6,250 nucleotides of DNA from RGIG7450 sp045577655 (lineage in GTDB: Bacteria > Bacillota > Clostridia > RUG12999), in NCBI GenBank assembly GCA_045577655.1, contig JAZNIU010000033.1, positions 1-6,250 of the forward strand, written 5' to 3'. Each line of letters begins with the position of its first letter. Positions within the stretch are counted from its first letter, which is position 1. The position numbers were made by a program, and so were the translations under genes. Below the pieces are notes generated by a model. That model saw only the letters and a program-made list of their open reading frames with translations, did no database searches and was not told the DNA's origin. Of this stretch, positions 1 through 5,667 are shown in pieces.

Positions 1-20
1 GTGCATACCCTAACAAAATA

Positions 21-140
<120 letters not shown>

Positions 141-145
141 AAACC

Positions 146-184
146 AAAAAGGACAACTGAATTTTTATCAGTTGTTCTTTTTTT
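146..184 (+). terminator. Intrinsic terminator of the 5S/rRNA transcript
   Basis: A 10-bp stem forms between GGACAACTGA (151-160) and TCAGTTGTTC (168-177) with one G-U pair and a 7-base loop. It is followed directly by a run of seven T (178-184) and preceded by five A (146-150) that can extend the stem. This is a textbook Rho-independent terminator, only 10 bases beyond the 5S end, and it separates the rRNA transcript from the protein genes downstream. Confidence 0.93.
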
Positions 185-198
185 ATGCAAAAAAAATA

Positions 199-227
199 TA
201 GACAAACAGACAACAAAATGATATAAT
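199..227 (+). promoter_or_regulatory. Sigma-A type promoter for the stalk-domain/asp23 operon
   Basis: TAGACA (199-204) matches the -35 consensus at five of six bases, and TATAAT (222-227) matches the -10 perfectly. The spacer is exactly 17 bases. The element lies just after the rRNA terminator and about 40 bases before the first coding start at 268, which is the expected place. The predicted transcription start is near 233-236. The RNA would have a short leader containing the ribosome binding site GGAAGGG at 251-257. It is the only clear promoter in the window, so it may serve the entire gene run through recA, subject to the terminator near 1493-1525. Confidence 0.8.
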
Positions 228-267
228 AATAATGAATATTTATATTTATCGGAAGGGATGAATAAAA

Positions 268-1059
268 ATGAGAAAAATTTTAAATTCCACGAAAAAGATT
301 ACAGCTTTGATTTTAGCACTTTTAATAGTTTTGTCCTTTGGTGCAATTGCCCAGGAAAACGAAATTTTTGTTCTTGTTGACGGAGAAAAGGTTGAATTTG
401 ATGCAAAACCCATCATGAAAAATGACAGGGTTTTAGTCCCCATGAGAAAAATCTTTGAAAAGCTTGAAGCAGAAGTTTTGTGGGACCCGCTTTTTGAAAG
501 AGTTATTGTTAATTACAACGAAAATGACCAGATTATTATGTACATAAACGAAGAGCTCATTTTCAAAAACGGTGTTCAGGTTAAAACAGATGTTGCACCT
601 TTTATTCAGGATGACAGAACCTATGTTCCGCTGAGATTTGTTTCTGAAAGTCTTAACATGTCGGTTGAATGGAGCGACGTTTTGCAGACGGTGTTTATTG
701 TTCCGATGGAAAAACAGATGCAGTATATTCCGTTCGGCGAATTTATGACCATTCCCTGTCCTTACAGTGTAAACAGAAACTATATCACACTTGAGTACAC
801 AAACGAAAATGGTGTTGCCACAGCAAAATATGATCTTGCGGGCGAAAAACTTTCCGACCTTGACAGATATGGTGCACTTCTTGAAGCAAACGGATATGAA
901 AACATAAAAAAAGCTGATGAAAAAGACACGAATGTCATATACTATGGAAAAGGCATGGTAGTGAAATACCAGGTTACAGAAGAAGGCAAAATCCTCACTG
1001 TGACACTTTACAGAGATAACACAGGCGAAACTGTTAAAGACTTTTTGAAGGGAGAATAA
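268..1059 (+). CDS. Secreted protein with copper-amine-oxidase N-terminal-like (stalk) domain
   Basis: A 263-residue exported protein of unknown substrate. Residues 1-28 form a signal peptide: a basic start (MRKILNSTKK), a hydrophobic core (ITALILALLIVLSFGA) and a likely signal peptidase I cut after AIA. Residues about 33-146 hold two half-repeats of the Cu_amine_oxidN1 type: DRVLVPMRKIFEKLEAEVLWD and, about 65 residues later, DRTYVPLRFVSESLNMSVEWS. In Clostridia this domain is a common extracellular module and does not imply amine oxidase activity or copper binding; no oxidase domain is present. Residues about 150-263 form a second domain that I do not recognise, predicted to be mixed beta strand and helix, with one cysteine (IPCPYS). 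The ATG at 268 has GGAAGGG 10 bases upstream and gives a complete signal peptide. The gene is followed after 3 bases by the Asp23-like gene, so the two are co-transcribed. The domain assignment is firm; the role (envelope binding or sensing) is inference. Confidence 0.85.
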   Translation: MRKILNSTKKITALILALLIVLSFGAIAQENEIFVLVDGEKVEFDAKPIMKNDRVLVPMRKIFEKLEAEVLWDPLFERVIVNYNENDQIIMYINEELIFKNGVQVKTDVAPFIQDDRTYVPLRFVSESLNMSVEWSDVLQTVFIVPMEKQMQYIPFGEFMTIPCPYSVNRNYITLEYTNENGVATAKYDLAGEKLSDLDRYGALLEANGYENIKKADEKDTNVIYYGKGMVVKYQVTEEGKILTVTLYRDNTGETVKDFLKGE

Positions 1060-1062
1060 AAA

Positions 1063-1452
1063 ATGGCTGAAGAAAAAGTAATTATGCAGGAAGAAGGAAA
1101 AATTAAAATATCTGAAGAAGTTGTAGAACTTTTATCTGAAAAAGCAATAAAAGACCTTGAAGGTGTTTCAGGGCTTGCAGCAGGTTTCTTAAAAGGCGTT
1201 TTCGGCAAAAAAACCGGTGCAAACGGCGTTGACGTTGACATAAAAGACGGCAGCGCGGTTATAACAATGCATGTTGTTATAAAATACGGTTGCAGAATTC
1301 CTGAGGTTGCATGGAGAATTCAGGAAGCTGTTAAAAATACCGTTGAAAGTATGACAGGACTTAATATAGCTTGTGTGAACGTTAATGTTGACGGCGTGAA
1401 ATTCCCTGAAGAAGAAGTGGCAGAGCCGGCTGATATAGCTGAGGAAGAATAG
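1063..1452 (+). CDS. Asp23/Gls24 family protein (YqhY-like)
   Basis: This 129-residue cytoplasmic protein belongs to the Asp23/Gls24 family, whose members are linked to cell-envelope stress and, in Bacillus (YqhY), to lipid metabolism; the molecular activity is not established. The family signature is visible: KIKISEEVVELLSEKAIKDLEGVSGL (residues 13-38), GVDVDIKDGSAVITMHVVIKYG (55-76), the pair IPEVAWRIQEAVKNTVESMTGL (79-100), and the final strand ACVNVNVDGVKF (103-114). The acidic tail (EEEVAEPADIAEEE) is typical. There is no signal peptide or membrane segment. The start has GGGAG (1050-1054) 8 bases upstream, overlapping the end of the preceding gene. Its place directly before nusB matches yqhY-nusB in Bacillus and other Firmicutes. 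An intrinsic terminator and a competing hairpin follow its stop codon. Confidence 0.92.
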   Translation: MAEEKVIMQEEGKIKISEEVVELLSEKAIKDLEGVSGLAAGFLKGVFGKKTGANGVDVDIKDGSAVITMHVVIKYGCRIPEVAWRIQEAVKNTVESMTGLNIACVNVNVDGVKFPEEEVAEPADIAEEE

Positions 1453-1465
1453 TCCTTTTTTGAAC

Positions 1466-1514
1466 CTTGTAAATTTTATGAGCTTTTAAAACGGTGGCTT
1501 GTAAAATTTACAGG
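1466..1514 (+). promoter_or_regulatory. Candidate antiterminator hairpin before nusB
   Basis: Bases 1466-1484 pair with 1496-1514 in an uninterrupted 19-bp stem: 15 Watson-Crick pairs and 4 G-U pairs, around an 11-base loop (1485-1495). The downstream arm takes up most of both arms of the terminator at 1493-1519, so the two structures cannot exist together. The complementarity arises partly from a near-perfect direct repeat, CTTGTAAATTTTA at 1466-1478 and CTTGTAAAATTTA at 1498-1510. The upstream structure would form first as RNA polymerase proceeds, allowing read-through into nusB. What would disrupt it is not shown; the asp23 stop codon is only 13 bases upstream, so a terminating ribosome could reach its edge. 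The pairing is seen directly; the regulatory role is inference. Confidence 0.6.
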
Positions 1515-1525
1515 CCGCCATTTTT
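1493..1525 (+). terminator. Intrinsic terminator between asp23-like gene and nusB
   Basis: GGTGGCTTGTA (1493-1503) pairs with TACAGGCCGCC (1509-1519) in an 11-bp stem with two G-U pairs and a 5-base loop (AAATT). It is followed by A and five T (1521-1525), then ATT. The G+C-rich base and the U run fit a Rho-independent terminator. It ends only 24 bases before the nusB start codon, leaving no room for a promoter downstream of it, so transcripts reaching nusB must either read through it or start within it. Confidence 0.75.
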
Positions 1526-1549
1526 ATTGTGAATATGAAAGGCAAAAAT

Positions 1550-1993
1550 ATGATACAGATAGACGAATATGGCAAAATACTTAAATTTAACAGAAGAACT
1601 GCCAGAGATACGGCGTTTAAAATTTTGTTTGTGAAAAACCTTGTGGACGGCGACATAGAAGAAATTATGCAGCCCCTTGAAACGCTTGATTTTAAAGAAG
1701 CCGATATGACCTACATAAAAACTGCGGTTGAAGGAACGCTCAAAAACCTTGAGGTTATTGACGACAAAATTTCAAACAACTCAAAAGGGTGGAAAACAAA
1801 CCGAATTTCGGGAGTGTGTCTGTCGGCTATGAGACTGGCGGTGTACGAAATATTGTATATGGACGACATCCCGGCAAGCGTTTCAATAAACGAAGCGATA
1901 GAAATTATAAAAACCTATGACGACCCAAAAGCCGCTTCTTTTGCAAACGGAATTTTGGGAAATCTGGAGAAAACCAATGTTTCTGGGGATTGA
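1550..1993 (+). CDS. nusB: Transcription antitermination factor NusB
   Basis: NusB binds boxA RNA together with ribosomal protein S10 (NusE) and supports processive antitermination in rRNA operons. The 147-residue product has the family landmarks: the arginine-rich helix NRRTARDTAFKILF (14-27), a central helix bundle, and the highly conserved C-terminal stretch RLAVYEILYMDDIPASVSIN (95-114) followed by EAIEIIKTYDDPKAASFANGIL. Family members usually begin right at the RRxAR motif; here at least 13 residues (MIQIDEYGKILKF) precede it, with no later start codon available. I chose ATG 1550 because AAAGG (1538-1542) lies 7 bases upstream. In-frame GTG 1529 and ATG 1535 would add seven or five residues but place the ribosome site within the terminator hairpin. 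The last 17 bases overlap the next gene. Expression is probably governed by the terminator/antiterminator just upstream. Confidence 0.93.
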   Translation: MIQIDEYGKILKFNRRTARDTAFKILFVKNLVDGDIEEIMQPLETLDFKEADMTYIKTAVEGTLKNLEVIDDKISNNSKGWKTNRISGVCLSAMRLAVYEILYMDDIPASVSINEAIEIIKTYDDPKAASFANGILGNLEKTNVSGD

Positions 1994-2870
1994 TACCAGC
2001 TGCTACACAACATCTGTTGCTGTGATAGATGAAAAAGGACAGGTTGTTGCGGACAGACGGAGAGTGCTGAGCGTTGCGCAAGGAGAAAGAGGGCTTCGGC
2101 AAAACGAAGGCGTTTTTCAGCACATAAAAAACCTGCCGGTGTTAATTGAAGAGATAAAAGAATTTTTACCAAAAGTTCGCGCAATTGGTGTTTCCTCTGC
2201 TCCGAGAAATGTTGAAAATTCTTATATGCCTGTTTTTACAGCGGGCGTTAGTTTTGCAAATGTTCTGGGCACGGCACTTTCTTTGCCGGTCATTTCAACC
2301 TCTCATCAGGAGGGGCACATTATGGCGGCAGCTACCGACTGCGGAATGGATAGGAAAATCCCCTTTTTGTCCCTGCACCTTTCGGGAGGGACAACAGAAA
2401 TTCTGATGGTGTCAGGGGATGCCGTGGAGATTGTTGGCAAAACACTTGACATTCCTGCCGGCCAGCTTATAGACAGGACGGGAGTTCTTGCGGGCGAAAA
2501 GTTCCCTTGCGGCAAAGCAATGGACGAGGGGAAAGAAAAAGGGGAGATAAAACTTCCTGTCAGCGTAAAAGGCTGTGACATAAACTTTTCGGGAGCAGAA
2601 ATTCAGGCGGAAAAACACATTAAATCGGGGGCAGCTCCCGGCGAAGTGTATTATGCGGTGTTTGAATGTATTGCAAAATCGCTTGAAAAAGCCATTAAAA
2701 ATGCAGGCGAGTTCAACATTCTGCCAGTTGGTGGAGTGAGCTCAAACAGTGTTTTAAGAGAGATTTTAAAGAGCGCGTTTGGAAGCAGAATATATTTTGC
2801 AAACCCGAAATATATGACGGATAACGCCGTTGGTGTGGCGTATATTTGCAAGGAAGGCTATGAAAGCTGA
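1977..2870 (+). CDS. TsaD/Kae1/Gcp-like paralogue (M22 glycoprotease-fold protein)
   Basis: A 297-residue ASKHA-fold protein related to TsaD (Kae1/Gcp), the enzyme that completes N6-threonylcarbamoyladenosine on tRNA. Conserved family features are the phosphate-loop start GIDTSCYTTS (4-13), the metal-ligand motif HQEGH (110-114), SGGTT (136-140), the nucleotide-contact segment DIPAGQLIDRTG (158-169), NFSGAEIQ (203-210), GGVSSN (252-257) and TDNA (281-284, the third metal ligand Asp282). It differs from true TsaD: the usual TxGPGL loop is replaced by SAPRNVENSYMPV (74-86), SGGH is SGGT, and the protein is shorter than the roughly 340 residues typical of TsaD. It is therefore probably a paralogue, not the t6A enzyme, and its substrate is unknown. 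ATG 1977 has GGAGA (1966-1970) 6 bases upstream and removes a 20-residue stretch unlike the family; it overlaps nusB by 17 bases, suggesting translational coupling. From memory, such genes occur at this spot in other Clostridia, where Bacillus has folD. The old label sialoglycoprotein endopeptidase is not supported by present knowledge of the family. Confidence 0.83.
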   Translation: MFLGIDTSCYTTSVAVIDEKGQVVADRRRVLSVAQGERGLRQNEGVFQHIKNLPVLIEEIKEFLPKVRAIGVSSAPRNVENSYMPVFTAGVSFANVLGTALSLPVISTSHQEGHIMAAATDCGMDRKIPFLSLHLSGGTTEILMVSGDAVEIVGKTLDIPAGQLIDRTGVLAGEKFPCGKAMDEGKEKGEIKLPVSVKGCDINFSGAEIQAEKHIKSGAAPGEVYYAVFECIAKSLEKAIKNAGEFNILPVGGVSSNSVLREILKSAFGSRIYFANPKYMTDNAVGVAYICKEGYES

Positions 2871-4065
2871 TATGAAAGAAACATATACAGTCAGTGAAAT
2901 AAATGAATATTTAAAAAACCTGATAGAATCGGACGGGCTACTCAAAAGTGTGTGGATAAAAGGGGAAATTTCCAATTTTAAACCGCACAGTTCAGGACAC
3001 CTTTATCTTACTTTAAAAGATGAAGGGTCTGTTATGAAAGCGGTTATGTTCCGCGGGGCAGCATCATCCCTCCTTTTCCGACCGGAAGATGGAATGAAGG
3101 TGCTTGCAAAATGTTCTGTCCGTGTGTATGAACCGTCGGGAAGCTACCAGGCGTATATAACAGAAATGAAAGTTGACGGACTTGGCGATTTGCATGTTGC
3201 ATATGAGCAGCTCAAGCAGAAACTTGCGGCAGAAGGCCTTTTTGATGTTTCAAGAAAAAAACCTTTTCCAAGGTTTCCTGAAAAAATAGGAATTGTCACA
3301 TCGCCGACAGGTGCAGCGATACGGGATATGCTGAACATTTTAAAAAGAAGAAGCAAATATCCGGAAATTTTTCTTTACCCGGTGCTTGTTCAGGGGCCGG
3401 ATGCACCTGCACAGATAATAGAAGGTATAAACTATTTTAACAGAGAAAAAAATGTTGATCTTATAATAACAGGCCGTGGCGGCGGGTCTATTGAAGACCT
3501 CTGGGCGTTTAACGACGAGGGGGTTGCCAGAGCCATTGCTGAGTCGGCTTTGCCGGTTATTTCGGCGGTTGGTCACGAGGTTGACTTTACTATAGCAGAT
3601 TTTGTTGCAGATCTTAGGGCAGCAACTCCGTCCGAGGCGGCAGAACGTGCTGTCCCCGATGATGAAGAAACAAAAACAAGACTTGATACTGCCAGAGACA
3701 AGTTGGTTGCAGGTCTTAAAAACAATGTAATCATAAAAAGAAACGAGATGGCAGCACTTGGACTTGAAAGGGTCTTCTCGGGAATGGAAAAAGGCATTGA
3801 CGACAGAAAAATCAAGACGGACGAAATAACCGAAAATCTTATAAAAGCAGCAGAGCTTTTGCTTGAAAGAAAAGGGCAGCAAATGAAACTTGCAGCGTCA
3901 GGGCTTAATTCGCTCAGCCCGCTGGGTGTTTTGTCAAGAGGGTACAGCATCACATTTGGCAAAGAGGGAAAACCGGTTGTGTCATCGGGAGATGTCAAAG
4001 AGGGCGACAAGATAACGGTTAAATTGCACGACGGTGAAATTGGTGCAGTTGTTACCAATAAATAG
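2860..4065 (+). CDS. xseA: Exodeoxyribonuclease VII large subunit
   Basis: Catalytic subunit of exonuclease VII, which degrades single-stranded DNA from both ends and acts with several copies of XseB. The 401-residue product has an N-terminal OB fold (about 6-103, including VWIKGEISNFKPHSSGHLYL at 31-50), then the nuclease domain with KIGIVTSPTGAAIRDMLNIL (142-161), GRGGGSIEDLWAFNDE (205-220) and AVGHEVDFTIADFVADLRAA (236-255), followed by TPSEAAE. A charged helical region (about 265-345), probably the coiled coil that binds XseB, precedes the C-terminal LSPLGVLSRGYSIT motif (352-365). The length suits short clostridial forms; the Escherichia coli protein is near 456. I chose ATG 2860, with AAGGA (2850-2854) 5 bases upstream; it overlaps the preceding gene by 11 bases. 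ATG 2872 is possible and would drop four residues. The next gene, xseB, follows after 12 bases. Confidence 0.96.
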   Translation: MKADMKETYTVSEINEYLKNLIESDGLLKSVWIKGEISNFKPHSSGHLYLTLKDEGSVMKAVMFRGAASSLLFRPEDGMKVLAKCSVRVYEPSGSYQAYITEMKVDGLGDLHVAYEQLKQKLAAEGLFDVSRKKPFPRFPEKIGIVTSPTGAAIRDMLNILKRRSKYPEIFLYPVLVQGPDAPAQIIEGINYFNREKNVDLIITGRGGGSIEDLWAFNDEGVARAIAESALPVISAVGHEVDFTIADFVADLRAATPSEAAERAVPDDEETKTRLDTARDKLVAGLKNNVIIKRNEMAALGLERVFSGMEKGIDDRKIKTDEITENLIKAAELLLERKGQQMKLAASGLNSLSPLGVLSRGYSITFGKEGKPVVSSGDVKEGDKITVKLHDGEIGAVVTNK

Positions 4066-4077
4066 GAGGCGGTCTTT

Positions 4078-4299
4078 ATGGAAAAGAAGAAAACCTTTGA
4101 AGAAACCATTTTTGAACTTGGCGAAATTGTGAAAAAACTTGAAAATGGCGGAACCTCGCTTGATGAAGCGATGGAGCTTTTTGAAAAGGGAATTGAATAT
4201 ACAAAAGAATGTAACAAAATGCTGGACAGCGCAGAACAGAAAGTTAAAATTCTGCTGAAAAATGCCGGCGGAGAAATTTCTGCAGAGGATATGGAATAA
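4078..4299 (+). CDS. xseB: Exodeoxyribonuclease VII small subunit
   Basis: The small, all-helical subunit that binds along the XseA coiled coil and regulates exonuclease VII. The 73-residue product matches the family throughout: KTFEETIFELGEIVKKLENG (5-24), TSLDEAMELFEKGIEYTKEC (26-45), then the LDSAEQKVKIL helix (49-59). The size is normal. AGGAGG (4064-4069) lies 8 bases before the ATG and overlaps the xseA stop codon region, keeping the two subunits linked in translation. The stop codon shares one base with the ispA start (TAATG). Confidence 0.96.
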   Translation: MEKKKTFEETIFELGEIVKKLENGGTSLDEAMELFEKGIEYTKECNKMLDSAEQKVKILLKNAGGEISAEDME

Positions 4300-5183
4300 T
4301 GGATTTTAAAGAAAAACTTAAAAGCCTTGCAGCTGCGGTGGAAAGCGCGATTGACGGCTATATCCCCGCGAAAGACAACCCTCAGAAAGATATTTATGAT
4401 GCTATGAGATACAGCGTCCTTGGCGGAGGAAAAAGGATACGTGGTGTGCTCACTCTGGTTTGCTGCTGCCTTGCAGGCGGCAACAAAGAAAAAGCGCTGC
4501 CCTTTGCGGCGGCGATAGAAATGGTGCACGCATATTCTCTTATACACGACGATTTGCCCGCTATGGACAATGACGATATGAGAAGAGGAAAACCCGCAAA
4601 CCACATCGCATTCGGCGAAGCTATGGCAATACTTGCCGGTGACGGACTTCTCGGAGAATCGGTTAACATAATTTTGAAAAATGTATCTTCCGAGGATATG
4701 GAAAAAGCGTGGAAGGCAATGGCTGTTCTTGCAAATGCTTACGGACCGGAGGGAATGCTTGGCGGTCAGGTTGTGGACATGCAGTCGGAAAACAAAAAAA
4801 TCGGCAAAGATATGCTGATATATTTGCAGCAGCACAAAACGGGTGCGCTTATTAAGGCGGCTTGTCTTATGGGCGGTATAATGGGCGGTGCCGATGATGA
4901 CCTGCTTAAAAAATTTGAAGAATATGCCGAAAAAATAGGACTTGCTTTCCAGATAAAAGACGACATTTTGGATATTGAAAGCACAGACGAGGTGCTGGGC
5001 AAAAACACGGGAAGCGATGCAGAAAGCGGCAAATCCACTTTTGTGACAGAGTTTTCAATGGCGGAAGCGAAAAAAATGGTTGAAGAGCTGTCCAAAGATG
5101 CGGCAGAGCTTTTCCCGGGAGAAAACGAGTATGAAGTTTTTTTAAGAGAAACGGCATACTATCTTGGCAAACGAAACAATTAA
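4299..5183 (+). CDS. ispA: Polyprenyl diphosphate synthase (farnesyl diphosphate synthase type)
   Basis: A trans-prenyltransferase that condenses isopentenyl diphosphate with allylic diphosphates, most likely yielding farnesyl diphosphate for undecaprenyl carriers and quinones. The 294-residue product has the GGGKRIRG substrate-binding loop (42-49), the first aspartate-rich motif DDLPAMDNDD (84-93), GQVVDM (156-161), the QQHKTGALI segment (177-185) and the second aspartate-rich motif QIKDDILD (218-225). The DDxxxxD form with Tyr79 five residues before the first aspartate is that of bacterial farnesyl synthases, although geranylgeranyl diphosphate synthesis cannot be excluded from sequence. 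AGAGGA (4284-4289) lies 9 bases upstream of the start, inside xseB. The gene follows xseB as in Bacillus, but the usual next gene, dxs, is absent. Confidence 0.94.
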   Translation: MDFKEKLKSLAAAVESAIDGYIPAKDNPQKDIYDAMRYSVLGGGKRIRGVLTLVCCCLAGGNKEKALPFAAAIEMVHAYSLIHDDLPAMDNDDMRRGKPANHIAFGEAMAILAGDGLLGESVNIILKNVSSEDMEKAWKAMAVLANAYGPEGMLGGQVVDMQSENKKIGKDMLIYLQQHKTGALIKAACLMGGIMGGADDDLLKKFEEYAEKIGLAFQIKDDILDIESTDEVLGKNTGSDAESGKSTFVTEFSMAEAKKMVEELSKDAAELFPGENEYEVFLRETAYYLGKRNN

Positions 5184-5196
5184 ACGGAGAAATGGT

Positions 5197-5667
5197 ATGA
5201 AACTGGCGAAAAAAGTTGTTGAAATATTAAAAAGCAGGGGACTTAAAATGTCCTGTGCCGAATCTTGTACAGGCGGGCTTGTGGCAGCGGAAATTATAAG
5301 CGTGCCGGGAAGCTCAGAGGTTATAGATTGCGCTTTTGTGACATACAGTAACGAGTCCAAAACTAAGCTGATAGGTGTTCCCAAGGAGGATATAAAAGAG
5401 TTTGGTGCGGTTTCGGAAGTGGTGGCAAGGAAGATGGCTCTGGGCGCAAAAAAAGCAAGCGGAGCAGACATCGGAGTTTCTGCTACGGGAATTGCAGGTC
5501 CCGGTGGCGGTACAGAAGAAAAACCGGTGGGACTTGTGTATGTTGCAATTGCAGGTGATAACCGGGTTCTTTGCAAAAAACTGTATATTAAAGGCAGTCG
5601 CAGCAAAGTCAGAAAAAAGGCGACTGAAGAAATATTAAAACTGATACTTAAGGAGGCGCTGATATGA
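5197..5667 (+). CDS. pncC: Nicotinamide-nucleotide amidase (stand-alone CinA C-terminal domain)
   Basis: Hydrolyses the amide of nicotinamide mononucleotide to nicotinate mononucleotide, recycling NMN released by the NAD-dependent DNA ligase. The 156-residue product is a complete CinA_C domain: CAESCTGGLVAAEI (20-33, with the family's catalytic serine at Ser23), FVTYSNESKTKLIGV (47-61), GAVSEVVARKMALGA (70-84), and SATGIAGPGGGTEEKPVG (95-112). The N-terminal MoaB-like domain of full-length CinA is missing, as in the short E. coli PncC. ATG 5197 is chosen because GGAGA (5186-5190) sits 6 bases upstream and the family start fits; an upstream TTG at 5164 would add eleven unrelated residues. The gene starts 13 bases after ispA and its stop overlaps the recA start (ATGA). 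A cinA-recA pair is known in several Firmicutes. Confidence 0.92.
   Translation: MKLAKKVVEILKSRGLKMSCAESCTGGLVAAEIISVPGSSEVIDCAFVTYSNESKTKLIGVPKEDIKEFGAVSEVVARKMALGAKKASGADIGVSATGIAGPGGGTEEKPVGLVYVAIAGDNRVLCKKLYIKGSRSKVRKKATEEILKLILKEALI

Noticed and set aside
1460..1489. Possible promoter for nusB: TTGAAC (1460-1465), 18-base spacer, TTTTAA (1484-1489).
   Set aside because: The -10 matches only three of six consensus bases in a T-rich region. It is worth keeping in mind because a start near 1496 would bypass the terminator, but it is too weak to annotate.
1917..1976. Longer N-terminus for the TsaD-like protein.
   Set aside because: These 20 residues are the out-of-frame reading of the nusB end; the ATG at 1977 has a good ribosome site and begins exactly at the family's conserved start.
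2830..2859. Longer N-terminus for XseA starting at 2830.
   Set aside because: It overlaps the conserved end of the TsaD-like gene further and lacks a ribosome site; 2860 has AAGGA at 5 bases.
3573..4835. Long open frame on the minus strand, 420 codons, across xseA, xseB and ispA.
   Set aside because: It is antisense to three well-identified genes, its translation is low-complexity and serine/phenylalanine-rich, and no ribosome site or family motif is seen.
5164..5196. TTG start for PncC at 5164.
   Set aside because: It would overlap the ispA end, has no ribosome site, and adds residues not found in the family; ATG 5197 has GGAGA in place.
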